NCBI RefSeq assembly: GCF_024171885.1
Contig: NZ_JAMTCP010000004.1
Location: forward strand, 248,001 to 312,000
Source: Streptoalloteichus tenebrarius
GTDB lineage: Bacteria; Actinomycetota; Actinomycetes; Mycobacteriales; Pseudonocardiaceae
DNA: 64,000 nt
Direction of reading: 5' to 3'
The notes beneath the pieces are model-generated. The model was given only the letters and a program-made list of their open reading frames with translations, was not told the DNA's origin and did no database searches. Below, piece by piece: positions 43,820 to 53,047 of this stretch (position 1 is the stretch's first letter; each line of letters opens with the position of its first letter). Both the position numbers and the translations under genes were made by a program.

Positions 43820-44219
43820 AACGAGTGACCGGCCCAGCCCGCACCACTTCCCCGCGCCGCTCGCGCCGTCAGCGCCGTCCGTCGCGGGTTCAGGCCCGAC
43901 GCGTGCCTCGACGCCTCGATGCGCGCCAGCTCGTCCCGGATGGTCGCGATGTTCGCCTCGCGCCTGCTCGTCGACGATGCCCACGCACAGTTGCGGGTGC
44001 GTTCGAAGACGTTGTCTGGTCGCCATGAACTCTCGGAGACCTCTTGCACAGAAGACGTCGCGCGGAATGCCGTGCCCGCCGCTGAGGTCACGTCACCACT
44101 CCCCTTCCTGGGGGCCGCACCGGATGATCATCTGGCCCCGACCGTTGCCCGGCGTGGTGTGTGACGCTGTGCCCCGCTCCCCTGCCGCCTGGTCGTGCTC
44201 GGCATGGTCTCGGGTGACC

Positions 44220-45050
44220 TCATGACGTGTGAGGCCGCTGTTCCTTGGTGGTTCTTCCCTTGGTGTTGGCCAGCAGGGCTTTCTGGATGTCGTCGTAGGA
44301 CGGTGCGTTGACCGAGGTCGGCCTGCCGGCCCGAATGGCTTCCGCCAGCTCGGTGACGGTGTGCAGGGCGGCGCGGAACAGCAGTGATCCGGTGCTGATG
44401 CGGCTGACGCCGAGGTCGGCGAGCCGCGCCGTGGTGTGGCGCGCGGGGAGGTAGAGGACGTTGACCGGCGCGTCGATGGCGGACACGACGGTGGTGATGT
44501 CCTCGTCGTCGGCGATGCCGGGCACGAAGATGCCGTCGGCTCCGGCGTCGAGGTAGCGCTCGGCGCGGGTGATCGTCGCGGTGAGGTCGCCGGTGGCGAG
44601 CCAGTAGGTGTCGGTTCTGGCGTTGACGAACAGGTCGGGCGTGTGGGCCTTGATGGCGTGGATGAGGTCGGCCTGGTGGTCGATGGTGGCGAGGGTGTGG
44701 TCGTGGCGTCCGTCCTCGATGTTGATGCCGACGGCGCCGGCGGCGTGGAGTTGGGCGGCGAGGTCGGCCACCTCCCCCGGGTCGTCGCTGAAGCCGGCCT
44801 CGATGTCGACGGTGACCAGGCAGGGCAGGGTGGTGAGTCGGTGTGTGAGGGCGAGGGTTTCGTGGCGGGCGAGGCCGTGGGCGTCGGGGATGCCGTGGGT
44901 GGCGGCGACGCCGAGGCTGGTGGTGCCGATGGCGGGGAATCCGGCTGCGACGAGGGCTGATGCTGTGGCGTGGTCCCAGGCGTTGGGGAGGAGGAGGGGG
45001 TTTCCGGGTTGGTGGAGTGCGCGGAAGGTGGTGGTGGCGTTGGTGGTCAT
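44220..45050 (-). CDS. Isocitrate lyase/PEP mutase family protein
   Basis: A 276-aa TIM-barrel lyase of the PEP mutase/isocitrate lyase superfamily: LLLPNAWDHATASALVAAGF, PAIGTTSLGVAATHG, CLVTVDIEAGFSDDP and VGINIEDGRH carry the metal-binding acids. The family cleaves or rearranges C-C and P-C bonds (2-methylisocitrate, oxaloacetate, phosphonopyruvate); the substrate here is unknown. Its ATG overlaps the stop of the short P450 gene (ATGA), so they are an operon. Confidence 0.88.
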   Translation of the reverse strand: MTTNATTTFRALHQPGNPLLLPNAWDHATASALVAAGFPAIGTTSLGVAATHGIPDAHGLARHETLALTHRLTTLPCLVTVDIEAGFSDDPGEVADLAAQLHAAGAVGINIEDGRHDHTLATIDHQADLIHAIKAHTPDLFVNARTDTYWLATGDLTATITRAERYLDAGADGIFVPGIADDEDITTVVSAIDAPVNVLYLPARHTTARLADLGVSRISTGSLLFRAALHTVTELAEAIRAGRPTSVNAPSYDDIQKALLANTKGRTTKEQRPHTS

Positions 45051-45895
45051 CGGGTCACCAGGATCTTCGTCGGGATGTGCGGCGTGGTGGAGGGCTCGTG
45101 GTCGATGTGGTGTTCGGCGAGGCGGGCGCCGTGGAGGGCGTCGAGGATGCCGGTGGTGATCGCGAGGGCGTGGGTTCGTCCGGGGCACTGGTGGCGGCCG
45201 GCGCCGAAGGGGAGGTTGCTGGTGGCGAGGTCGAGGGTGATGGTCTCGCCGGTGTCCTTCGCTGTGCGGCGGGTTCGGCGGACTGGTGGTTGGCGGCGGA
45301 GTGTGGTGGTCACGATGGTTTCGGTGGGTGTGTTGGGGGTGTCGGTGCGGAGCATCGTGCGGGCTGCGTTGCCGATGAGGCCGGCGGTGGCGTCGTAGGT
45401 CTGGATGAGGAGTGCGATCTTGGCGGCGGTGGTGTCGTCCTCTCCCCCGTTGAATGCTTGGGCGAGTTCGGCGACGGCGTGGTTGGCGGGTTCTTCGTCG
45501 CCGGTGTGGGGTTGGTAGGCCTGCGCGGCGGTGGCGACGGCGCTGATGGGGGCGGTGGGTGCGCCGAGTGCGGTGGCGAGGACGCGGACGGGGATGACTC
45601 GGGAGATCTGGCTGATGAGGTCGATCGGGTCGGGGGCCGCTGTGTCGAGCAGGGTTGTGGTCTGGTGGTGGGCTTGGTGGCGCAGTTCAGTGGGGTCCAC
45701 TGTGGACAGTAGTGTGACGGCGAGTCGTCGTCGGTGTTGGTGGTGTTCTCCTTCGGAGAAGCGGGCGACGCTCCTGCGGAGCCAGCGGATGCCGAGGGTG
45801 GGTCCGCCCGTGGGGACGGGTGGCACGGTGAACGTGGGGTCGTCGAGGAGGGCGGCGACCTGTGCGGGTGTGGTGATGTGTCGGTCGACGGACAT
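45047..45895 (-). CDS. Short cytochrome P450-like protein
   Basis: A 282-aa P450-like protein, about 120 residues shorter than normal. The heme loop is intact (NLPFGAGRHQCPGRTHALAI), but the K-helix ExxR is missing: the expected region reads VTTTLRRQPPVRRTRR. The I-helix lacks the acid/Thr pair, with YDATAGLIGNAARTML instead. It probably binds heme, but classical oxygen activation is doubtful. It is translationally coupled to the lyase downstream. ATG at 45895 precedes SVDRHITTPAQVAALL. Confidence 0.82.
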   Translation of the reverse strand: MSVDRHITTPAQVAALLDDPTFTVPPVPTGGPTLGIRWLRRSVARFSEGEHHQHRRRLAVTLLSTVDPTELRHQAHHQTTTLLDTAAPDPIDLISQISRVIPVRVLATALGAPTAPISAVATAAQAYQPHTGDEEPANHAVAELAQAFNGGEDDTTAAKIALLIQTYDATAGLIGNAARTMLRTDTPNTPTETIVTTTLRRQPPVRRTRRTAKDTGETITLDLATSNLPFGAGRHQCPGRTHALAITTGILDALHGARLAEHHIDHEPSTTPHIPTKILVTR

Positions 45896-46112
45896 GTCGG
45901 CGACCGTATGGCGGGGATGTGTCGGCGTGTGCCGAAACGTCCGCGCCGGAGAATGTCGCCTCGCTTGGTGGGCGGGGTGGCAGCGGTGGAGTTCGGGCGG
46001 GCGTCGTGCTGCCGCCTTGGTGGCGTGACGCGGCCGTCGTGGGTGGGTCGTGTCGGGTGGGTCCCCGCATTGAGCGATTTTGTTGACCGTGTGGGAGGCC
46101 GTTGTACGTACG

Positions 46113-47281
46113 GTGATCATTGAGACCTCCTCCCCCACGTCCCGGGTGCCCACCGTCGGTGTGGTGGTCCATCGCACGGGGCGGTTGCGTTCGTTGGGCG
46201 ATCCGCTGTTGTTCGTGCTCGACGACCTGGTCCGGCGGTGGGACCGCCAGGGGCATCCGGTCGTGTTCGCGGTGGTGGACAGCGGGTCCACGCCGGAGGG
46301 CGCGGTGGCCGCCGTCGAGGTTCTGGCCGACCGTGAGGACGTCGGGGTGGTGGTCACGTTGGCGGGCAGTCACACGGTGCCGGCGGTGGCGCGGACGTGC
46401 GCGCGGCGGGGTGTGCCGTGTGTGTCGACGATGTTGCCGTGGCAGGTCTACCGGCGGCAGTCGGAGCTGGGGGCGGACGAGGGCCGGGTGTTCCACTTCG
46501 CGTGGGGTCTGGACGACATCGCGTGGGCGTTCGGGGAGATGTGGCGTGCGGCCGGGGTGGCCGAGGTCGGTTGCCTGTGGAACGACGACGTGCAGGGGCG
46601 GGCGTTGCGGTCGGCCGAGGGCGGGTTCGTGTCCACGGCGCAGGCGTCCGGGTTCGGGTTGGTGGACCTGGAGGCCTACCGGGAGTCCGAGAGCGACTTC
46701 GTCGAGCAGGTGGAGGCGTTGGTGGCCAGTGGGATGCGGGCGGTGACCTCGGCGGGGACTCCGCAGGACCTGGCGCGGTTCTGGGGGGCGGCGCGGGCCG
46801 AGGAGGTGCGGCTGCGGTTGTTGACCTCGTCGCGGTGGCTGACCTATCCGTTCGGTGCGGCGCAGGCCGGGGTGGACGGGGTGGCGACGGTGGTGTCGTG
46901 GTCGCCGCGCGGGGCGACGCGGTCGTCGTTGGGCGTGGGCGGTGCGGAGGAGCTGGCCCGGACGTATGAGGAGGTCACGGGGCGGCCGTGGCTTCAGCCG
47001 TTGGGGTTGGCGCATGCGTTGGTGGAGGTGGCGGTGCACGCGGTGACGGCGGCGGCTGATCCTCGGGACCGCGGGGTGGTGGCCGAGGTGTTGGCGGGGG
47101 CCTGTGTGGAGACGGTGGCGGGGCGGCTGGACTGGACGCGGGGTCCGGCACCGGGGGTGGCGCGGTGCCGTTGGCGGGTGGGCAGTGGCGGCGTCGGGGT
47201 GAGGGGTGGGAGTTGGTGTTGGTGGCCAACGGCGCTCGGCCGGATGTGCCGGTGGAGGGTGAGCTGCGCCTTCTGGACTGA
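46113..47281 (+). pseudogene. Type I periplasmic-binding-fold protein, frameshifted near the end
   Basis: About 350 residues form a type I periplasmic-binding fold (PTVGVVVHRTGRLRSLGDPL, GVVVTLAGSHTVPAVARTCA, VPCVSTMLPW) like branched-chain amino-acid binding proteins, but with no signal peptide. At 47153-47157 a run of five Gs breaks the frame. With one more G the protein continues AVPLAGGQWRRRGEGWELVL and ends GELRLLD at 47281. It is likely a cytosolic ligand sensor or an SBP-derived enzyme. The start is uncertain; the GTG at 46113 is used. Confidence 0.7.
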
Positions 47282-47356
47282 GTCTTCTTGTGAGTCTTCT
47301 CGACTGGGTCTTCTTGGCTGGGTCTTCTCGGCGGGGCGGGGTCTCTCCCCCGTGGG

Positions 47357-47827
47357 TCAGGGGCGTCGGTAGGTGCTGTGGATGGTGTAGTCCTTGGCGG
47401 GGCCGGTCACGGTGATGGTGACGTGGGTCTGGTCGGGGCTGTGGAAGTCGTAGTGGCCGGTGTAGATGTCGTGTCCGCAGTGGTGGACGGCGGTGGCTGA
47501 CACCGGCCAGGGGCCGGGTCCTGTGCGTGTGGGCAGTAGGTCGTGCAGGACCCGGCCGCCGGTGGGGCTGTCGGGTGGGGTGTCGGTGAAGCAGATCCGC
47601 AGGTGGTCGTCGCGCAGGACGTAGAAGTACTCGCGGTAGGCGGGGGTGCGGCTGCCGGTGGTGCTCTGGAGTTCGCCGTCCTCCCGGTAGTGCAGGACGC
47701 CGGGCTGGAGTGGCCGGAAGTGGGCGGTGCCGTGGAAGGCGCCGTATCCGGAGATCGTGCGGGACAGTGTCCACTGGCCGAGCAGCGAGTCGAACACGGC
47801 CTGGGCGGGTGGGGTGAGGTGGGTCAT
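47357..47827 (-). CDS. DUF6314 family protein
   Basis: A 156-aa protein: FDSLLGQWTLSRTISGYGAF, GTAHFRPLQPGVLHYREDGE, YFYVLRDDHLRICFTDTPPD and YDFHSPDQTHVTITVTGPAK fit the DUF6314 lipocalin-like family, whose function is unknown. ATG at 47827 is the natural start. It is divergent from the large STAND NTPase gene, with 207 bp between. Confidence 0.82.
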   Translation of the reverse strand: MTHLTPPAQAVFDSLLGQWTLSRTISGYGAFHGTAHFRPLQPGVLHYREDGELQSTTGSRTPAYREYFYVLRDDHLRICFTDTPPDSPTGGRVLHDLLPTRTGPGPWPVSATAVHHCGHDIYTGHYDFHSPDQTHVTITVTGPAKDYTIHSTYRRP

Positions 47828-48034
47828 CGTCCTGCCAGGTCGGGTGGTGCTGTGTCCCTCTGACCTTAGAGAGGTGTGGTCGACCGGGGCCTCGGCGACG
47901 CCGTGTGCGCCCGCTGTGGGGGTGTTCGTCGCGCAAGTGCAGTAGCGGGTGGGCCGAGCGGCGGATTGCTGGCCGACCCGTTGTCCCACCACGCTGTCCA
48001 CTCACCGGTTGTCGGCGATCCGGGGGGGCGGGCG

Positions 48035-51000
48035 ATGGCTGGAGACGACGAGGGGGCGGCGCCGGCTGAATCGGTCCCGCACTCTGTCGATCGTGCCCGG
48101 CAGGGTGTGCGCGCGTGGGTGCGGGGTGTCGCGCGGGCGACCGGGCGGGGCGCGCGGAAGCTGACGCCCACCGGCATCGTCGCCTTCCTCACGGCTTCGG
48201 CGGTCGCGCCGGTCGCGGCGCCGTTGCTGGGTGTCGACTCCCCCGCTCTGGCTCCCCTGTTCGCGCAGCTCGGCGGGATGGGCAGCAACTTCGTCGCCGA
48301 CTTCCTGTCGGGCACGGCGGAGCGGATGCGCCGTGAGGGCCAGGACGGGATCGACGTCGAGCGGTTGCGTGACCTGCTCGCCGCGGCGTTGGAGGAGCGC
48401 ATGGGCGACCCGGCCCTGCGGGAGGAGGTCGCGCGGGTGCTCGACGCGGTGGGTGCCGCGGAGGCGGCGCTCACCGAGGCCGTGGCCGGGGCGCACGGGG
48501 AGTTGGCGCGGGAGATCACCGAGGGTGTGCGGGTCCTGGGTGTCCGGTTCGGCGAGTTCCACGACCTGGCGGCGCGGCTGGACTCCACGCTGGTGGCGCT
48601 GCACGGGAGGTTGGCTGACCAGGAGCGCGAGCAGCACCACCAGTCGCACCTGCTGCGCAGGACGTTGCTGGAGGTGATCGAGCTGCGGCGGCAGGTGGGG
48701 ACGCGAGATGAGCGCGTTGCTGAGCGGGCGTCGTCGCCTGGGGGGCAGCCGCCGCCGTGTCCCTTTCCCGGTCTCGCCGCGTTCACCGCCGCGACGGCCG
48801 ACTGGTTCTTCGGTCGCGCGTCGCTGGTGAACGACCTGTTGGGTGAGGTGGGTGAGCGGGAGCGCGGCGGAGCGCCGTTGTTCCTGGTCGGGGCTTCGGG
48901 GGTGGGCAAGTCCTCGGTGCTGGCGGCGGGTCTTCAGCCGGCGGTGGCCCGTGGGCTGTTGCCCAGTGGGGTCGCGCGGCGCTGGGTGCGGCTGGCTCCC
49001 GGTGTCGATCCTGTGGGGGCGTTGGGTGAGGCGCTGGCCGGTGTCGAGGGGCCTGGGCTGGTTGTCGTCGACCCGTTCGAGGAGTTGTTCACCCAGTGCG
49101 AGGACCAGGGGCGGCGGCGGTCCTTCGTCGCGGAGCTGGTCCGGTTGGCCGCCGAGGGCACGCCGGTGGTGGCCGCCGTTCGCGCGGACTTCTACCCCGC
49201 GTGCGCGGCGCTGCCCGAGCTGGCCGGGTTGCTCAACGGCAACCAGGTGCTGGTGGGGCCGATGAGTGAGGCGGAGTTGCGGTTGGCGATCCGGGGGCCG
49301 GCCGCGGCGGTGGGGTTGGGCGTCGAGCCCGAGTTGGTCGAGCGGCTGCTGGCTGATCTGCGGGTGCGGGGCGACGACGAGCACGACGCGGGTGTTCTGC
49401 CGCTGTTGGCGCACGCGCTGCGGGAGACGTGGAAGCAGAGCGACGGGTGGCGGCTGACGGTGGCGGCCTATCGCGATTCGGGAGGGATCCGCGACGCGCT
49501 GCGCACGACGGCGGAGCGCGTGTACGGGCGGTTCGACCCGGAGGAGCGTGCCGCGGCGCGTCGGGTCCTGTTGCGTCTGGTGGCGTTGGGGGACGGCCCG
49601 GGTGATGCGCGTCGGCGGGTGCGGGCCGACGAACTCGCCGAGCTTGGCGCGCCGGCGGCGTCGGCGTTGCGGGCGTTGGTGCGGGAGCGGCTGGTGACCG
49701 TGGACGCCGAGTCGGTGGAGATCACGCATGAGGCGTTGTTGCGGGAGTGGCCCCGGTTGCGGGACTGGTTGGCCGAGGACCGCGCGGGTCTGCTGACGCA
49801 CCGCCAGCTCACCGAGGCCGCGCGGTCCTGGCGGGCGCTGGACCGGGAGGCCGGCAGTCTCTACCGGGGTGTTCGGCTCGCGGTCGCCAGGGAGTGGGCG
49901 GCGCGGCACGAGGCCGACCTGAACCCGCTGGAGCGGGATTTCCTGGCCGCCAGTGTGGCCGCCGAGGAGGCGGAGGTCGACGCGGCGCGGCAGCGGGCCC
50001 GCCGGTTGCGTCAGCTCACGGGTGTGCTCGCGGTGCTCCTGGTGGCCTCGCTGGTGGCGACGGTGGTCGCGGTGCGGCAGCGGGCGACGGCGGAGCGGGA
50101 ACGGCAGACGGCGACGTCGCGTCAGCTCGCGGCCGAGGCCGAGACCAGTCGGGCGAGCAATCCGCGGCGGGCGATGTTGCTGGCGCTCAAGGCGTGGGAG
50201 ACGGGCCAGACCACCGAGTCGCGGGGGGCGTTGCTCACCACCCAGATGGAGAACTACGACGGTGAGTTGCGTGGCCACCGGGGCATCGTGCACAGCGTCG
50301 CGTTCAGCCCGGATGGGGCGCTGGTGGCCAGCGGGGGCGGCGTCGACGGCACGGTCCGGTTGTGGGACGGCCACTCCGGTCGTCAGCTCGCGGAGCTTCC
50401 GGCCGGCACGCCGGCGGCGGAGGGCGTGACGGCCGGCAAGCTCGCGGTGAACAAGGTGGCGTTCAGCCCGGACGGCAGGACGTTGGCCAGCGCGGCGTTC
50501 TCCGTGGACGGGTTCCGGCTGTGGGACGTCGCCACCCGCCGGCAGGTGGCGGTGATGCCCGTGCCGGCGAGCACGGTCGCGTTCAGCCCCGACGGCACGA
50601 TGATCGCGACCGGGCACGCGGACGCGACGGTGCGGTTGTGGGACGCGGCGACGCGTGCTCCGCGGGCGACGCTGACCGGGCACCAGAACTACATCTGGGA
50701 CATCGCCTTCAGCGGGGACGGGCGCAGCGTCGCCACGGCGAGTGAGGACGGCACCGTTCGGGTGTGGGATGTCGCCCAGCAGCGGCAGTCGGCGGTGCTG
50801 GGCGGGCACACCCAGGCGGTGCAGTTCGTCGCGTTCAGTGGGGACGGCGCGACGGTGGTCAGTTCCAGCCCGAAGGACCGCACGGTGCGGGTGTGGGATG
50901 TCGCCAGTCACTCGGAGCGGAACGCGATCTCGTTCCTCGGCGCGAACCGGCCGGGTGGTCTCGCGCTCGGCCCGGACGGCGCGCGGCTGGTGGTGGGCGG

Positions 51001-52174
51001 CGCCACGCGCGCCCTGCACGTGTGGGATGTCCGGCTCGGGCAGCAGCTCGGCGACCTGGCCACGCAGGTCAACGCGGAGTACCAGGTGGCCTTCGCGCCC
51101 TCGGGGCACCGGGTGGCGACCGCGGGTGGGGACGGTGTGGTGCGGTTGTGGCAGTTCCGGCAGGTCGTGCTCAGCGAGCACACCGACGCGGTCACCGACG
51201 TCGCCACCGACCGGTCGGGTCGGCTGGTGGCGACGGTGAGTTCCGACCGCAGCGTCCGGCTCTGGGACGCGTCGCGCCGGGAGCAGGTGCGTGTGCTCAC
51301 CGGTCACACGGCGGCCGTGCGGGCGGTGGACTTCTCCCCCGACGGGTCGCTGCTGGCGACGGCCTCCGACGACGCCACGGTGCGGGTGTGGGACGTGGGG
51401 ACCGGTGAGACGCGGGCGGTGCTGCGTGATCCGGACGGGCAGGGGTTGGGGCGGGTGGTGTTCAGCCCGGACGGCCGCCACCTGGCGACGCTGCGGCTCC
51501 GGCTGCGCCCGGACGGCACTCCCCTGCCGGATGACGCGAAGGAGGCCGAACCGGTCGTGTGGGAGCTGGGCGGTGGGCGGGTGCGGGCGCGGCTGACCGG
51601 CGAGACCAGGGCGGAGGCGATCGCGTTCTCCCCGGACGGGCAGGTCCTGGCGACCGGTGGGGCCGAGGGGCGGATCCGGCTGTGGTCGGCCGCCGACGCC
51701 CGGGTGACGGGTGAGATCAGGGGGCCGGAGCAGGTGGTCTACGCGGTGGCGTTCAGCCCGGACGGGCGGCTGGTCGTGGCCGGGGGCAGCGACAAGACGG
51801 TGGTCTTCGCCGACGTCGCCTCCCGCCAGGTCACCGGCACGCTCCGGCTCACGGCGGCCGTGCGCGACCTCGCGTTCAGCCCCGACGGGGGCACCGTGGC
51901 CACCGCCAGCGAGGACACCACCGTGCGGCTACTGGACGTGGGGCGTCGGGAGGTCGCGGCCAACCTCCTGCGGCACAGCCTGCCGGTGAACCGGGTGGCG
52001 TTCGGGCCGGACGGGCTGGTGGCCAGCGCGGGCTCCGACAAGATCACCTTCCTGTGGACCGCCCGGCCGGAGACAGCCCGGGAACGCCTCTGCGCGGTGA
52101 TCGGGCGCGGCGCGCGGGAGGAGGAGTGGCGGGAGATCGCCCCGGATCTCGGTGACCCACCGCGCTGTCCCTGA
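48035..52174 (+). CDS. STAND NTPase with WD40 repeats
   Basis: A 1379-aa protein. Residues 1-240 form an N-terminal region with a hydrophobic segment (about 47-68, GIVAFLTASAVAPVAAPLLG) and helical, coiled-coil-like stretches. An nSTAND NTPase follows at about 255-650, with Walker A LVGASGVGKSSVLAAG (Lys292) and Walker B GLVVVDPFEELFTQ (Asp346). A membrane helix is near 661-681 and 14 WD40 repeats (about 735-1360) form two seven-bladed propellers. STAND proteins oligomerise on ligand binding and act in signalling or anti-phage defence. The N-terminal effector is not recognisable. Confidence 0.9.
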   Translation: MAGDDEGAAPAESVPHSVDRARQGVRAWVRGVARATGRGARKLTPTGIVAFLTASAVAPVAAPLLGVDSPALAPLFAQLGGMGSNFVADFLSGTAERMRREGQDGIDVERLRDLLAAALEERMGDPALREEVARVLDAVGAAEAALTEAVAGAHGELAREITEGVRVLGVRFGEFHDLAARLDSTLVALHGRLADQEREQHHQSHLLRRTLLEVIELRRQVGTRDERVAERASSPGGQPPPCPFPGLAAFTAATADWFFGRASLVNDLLGEVGERERGGAPLFLVGASGVGKSSVLAAGLQPAVARGLLPSGVARRWVRLAPGVDPVGALGEALAGVEGPGLVVVDPFEELFTQCEDQGRRRSFVAELVRLAAEGTPVVAAVRADFYPACAALPELAGLLNGNQVLVGPMSEAELRLAIRGPAAAVGLGVEPELVERLLADLRVRGDDEHDAGVLPLLAHALRETWKQSDGWRLTVAAYRDSGGIRDALRTTAERVYGRFDPEERAAARRVLLRLVALGDGPGDARRRVRADELAELGAPAASALRALVRERLVTVDAESVEITHEALLREWPRLRDWLAEDRAGLLTHRQLTEAARSWRALDREAGSLYRGVRLAVAREWAARHEADLNPLERDFLAASVAAEEAEVDAARQRARRLRQLTGVLAVLLVASLVATVVAVRQRATAERERQTATSRQLAAEAETSRASNPRRAMLLALKAWETGQTTESRGALLTTQMENYDGELRGHRGIVHSVAFSPDGALVASGGGVDGTVRLWDGHSGRQLAELPAGTPAAEGVTAGKLAVNKVAFSPDGRTLASAAFSVDGFRLWDVATRRQVAVMPVPASTVAFSPDGTMIATGHADATVRLWDAATRAPRATLTGHQNYIWDIAFSGDGRSVATASEDGTVRVWDVAQQRQSAVLGGHTQAVQFVAFSGDGATVVSSSPKDRTVRVWDVASHSERNAISFLGANRPGGLALGPDGARLVVGGATRALHVWDVRLGQQLGDLATQVNAEYQVAFAPSGHRVATAGGDGVVRLWQFRQVVLSEHTDAVTDVATDRSGRLVATVSSDRSVRLWDASRREQVRVLTGHTAAVRAVDFSPDGSLLATASDDATVRVWDVGTGETRAVLRDPDGQGLGRVVFSPDGRHLATLRLRLRPDGTPLPDDAKEAEPVVWELGGGRVRARLTGETRAEAIAFSPDGQVLATGGAEGRIRLWSAADARVTGEIRGPEQVVYAVAFSPDGRLVVAGGSDKTVVFADVASRQVTGTLRLTAAVRDLAFSPDGGTVATASEDTTVRLLDVGRREVAANLLRHSLPVNRVAFGPDGLVASAGSDKITFLWTARPETARERLCAVIGRGAREEEWREIAPDLGDPPRCP

Positions 52175-52178
52175 CCCG

Positions 52179-52194
52179 GTGGGCCGGCCCACCA
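52179..52194. terminator. Palindrome after STAND gene
   Basis: GGTGGGCCGGCCCACC is a perfect 16-bp palindrome 5 bp after the stop, probably the terminator. Confidence 0.55.
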
Positions 52195-52332
52195 ACAGGC
52201 TGATCACGTCACAGCGCGTGTCCCACGCCGCCTCTGTCGCCGCCGTCCTCGCCGCGTGGGCGGTGAACCTGGTTGTTCAGCGAGCTGGTTTTTCGTGTGG
52301 TGTCAAGCCTGTCCTGCTGTCGAGGGATGGGT

Positions 52333-52362
52333 TTGTCCACAGGCGCCCTGGTTGTCCACAGG
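52333..52362 (+). other. Pair of consensus DnaA-box-like sequences
   Basis: TTGTCCACAGG occurs at 52333-52343 and 52352-52362, 19 bp apart and in the same orientation. TTGTCCACA is the actinomycete DnaA-box consensus. They lie in an 870-bp gap (52175-53047) without intact genes. Two boxes cannot make an origin; a DnaA-titrating or regulatory site is possible, or chance. Confidence 0.45.
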
Positions 52363-52599
52363 TGCCGGGTGTGTCCTTGGGGCGGGGTGTTGGGGTCGGT
52401 AGGCTGGAGCGGGGCTCGCCCCCCAGGGCGGGTGGGGGCTGAGCTGAGGTAGTGGGGGTCGCTCGCAGGTCTTCGCGTGGCTCCTGTGCCGGTTGGCGGG
52501 GAGCTGTTCGTCTCGGCCGGGCTCCTCGGACTGTTCGTAGAGTCCTGCTTCCGCCGCTGTCGGTGGTCTCCGAGGCCTGGCGGCCCGGGCTCCAGAGAA

Positions 52600-52950
52600 G
52601 CCGACCCCGGCGCGTCAGAAGACGGTGCGCCGCGCCGGCGGTGCGCTGGTGGGCGCGCACGGTGCTTCGGCGGTCCCCAGCACCCCTGTCACCAGAGCGG
52701 CCAGGGTGCCGGTGCGCGACCACCGCCAGAACCGGCTGTCGACACCTCTCCCACGGCCCACCGTTCCGGTAGGCCACGCCGCGCCCGTCTTCGCTTTGAG
52801 TAGCATCCTGTTGATCTCCCGACGCCTCGTCCACCGGTGGGTCCCTTCGCGGCGGAGGAGGCGGGCGGCAGCGGCCCGATTGGCGGCCACTGCTCGTCGG
52901 TCAATGTGCGCGCGTGCCACGCCGCACCGTAGAAGGGGCACCGACAAGCC
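52600..52950 (-). mobile_element. Second decayed IS5-family transposase relic
   Basis: Leftward broken frames give LTDEQWPPIGPLPPASSAAK, INRMLLKAKTGAAW, YRNGGPWERCRQPVLAVVAH and RFWRWSRTGTLAALVTGVLG, in the order of an IS5-family transposase N-terminus. At the DNA level it shares GGTGTCGACANCCGGTTCTG with the relic at 13.16-13.81 kb (13391-13410 there). The C-terminal half is missing and no terminal repeats were found. It lies next to the DnaA-box pair. Confidence 0.7.
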
Positions 52951-53047
52951 CGGCCTGCCTCACGAGTGATCGCCCGGGGGTGGCGCGGCGTCCTGTCAGG
53001 CGTGGGGGTCCCGGTCCACGCCGGGGCCAGGACCCCCACGCGGGTGG

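Noticed and set aside
43765-44091. Leftward frames with protein-like pieces (LCVGIVDEQARGE; ANIATIRDELARIEASRH) around dif
   Set aside because: They lie in different frames without ribosome site and run through the dif site; at best a relic, not supported as a gene.
48002-51481. Leftward frame of more than 1100 codons under the STAND gene
   Set aside because: Antisense shadow with Arg/Pro/His composition; the rightward frame has the NTPase and WD40 motifs.
52175-53047. A plasmid-like or second origin because of the DnaA boxes
   Set aside because: Only two boxes, no replication genes and no AT-rich unwinding region.
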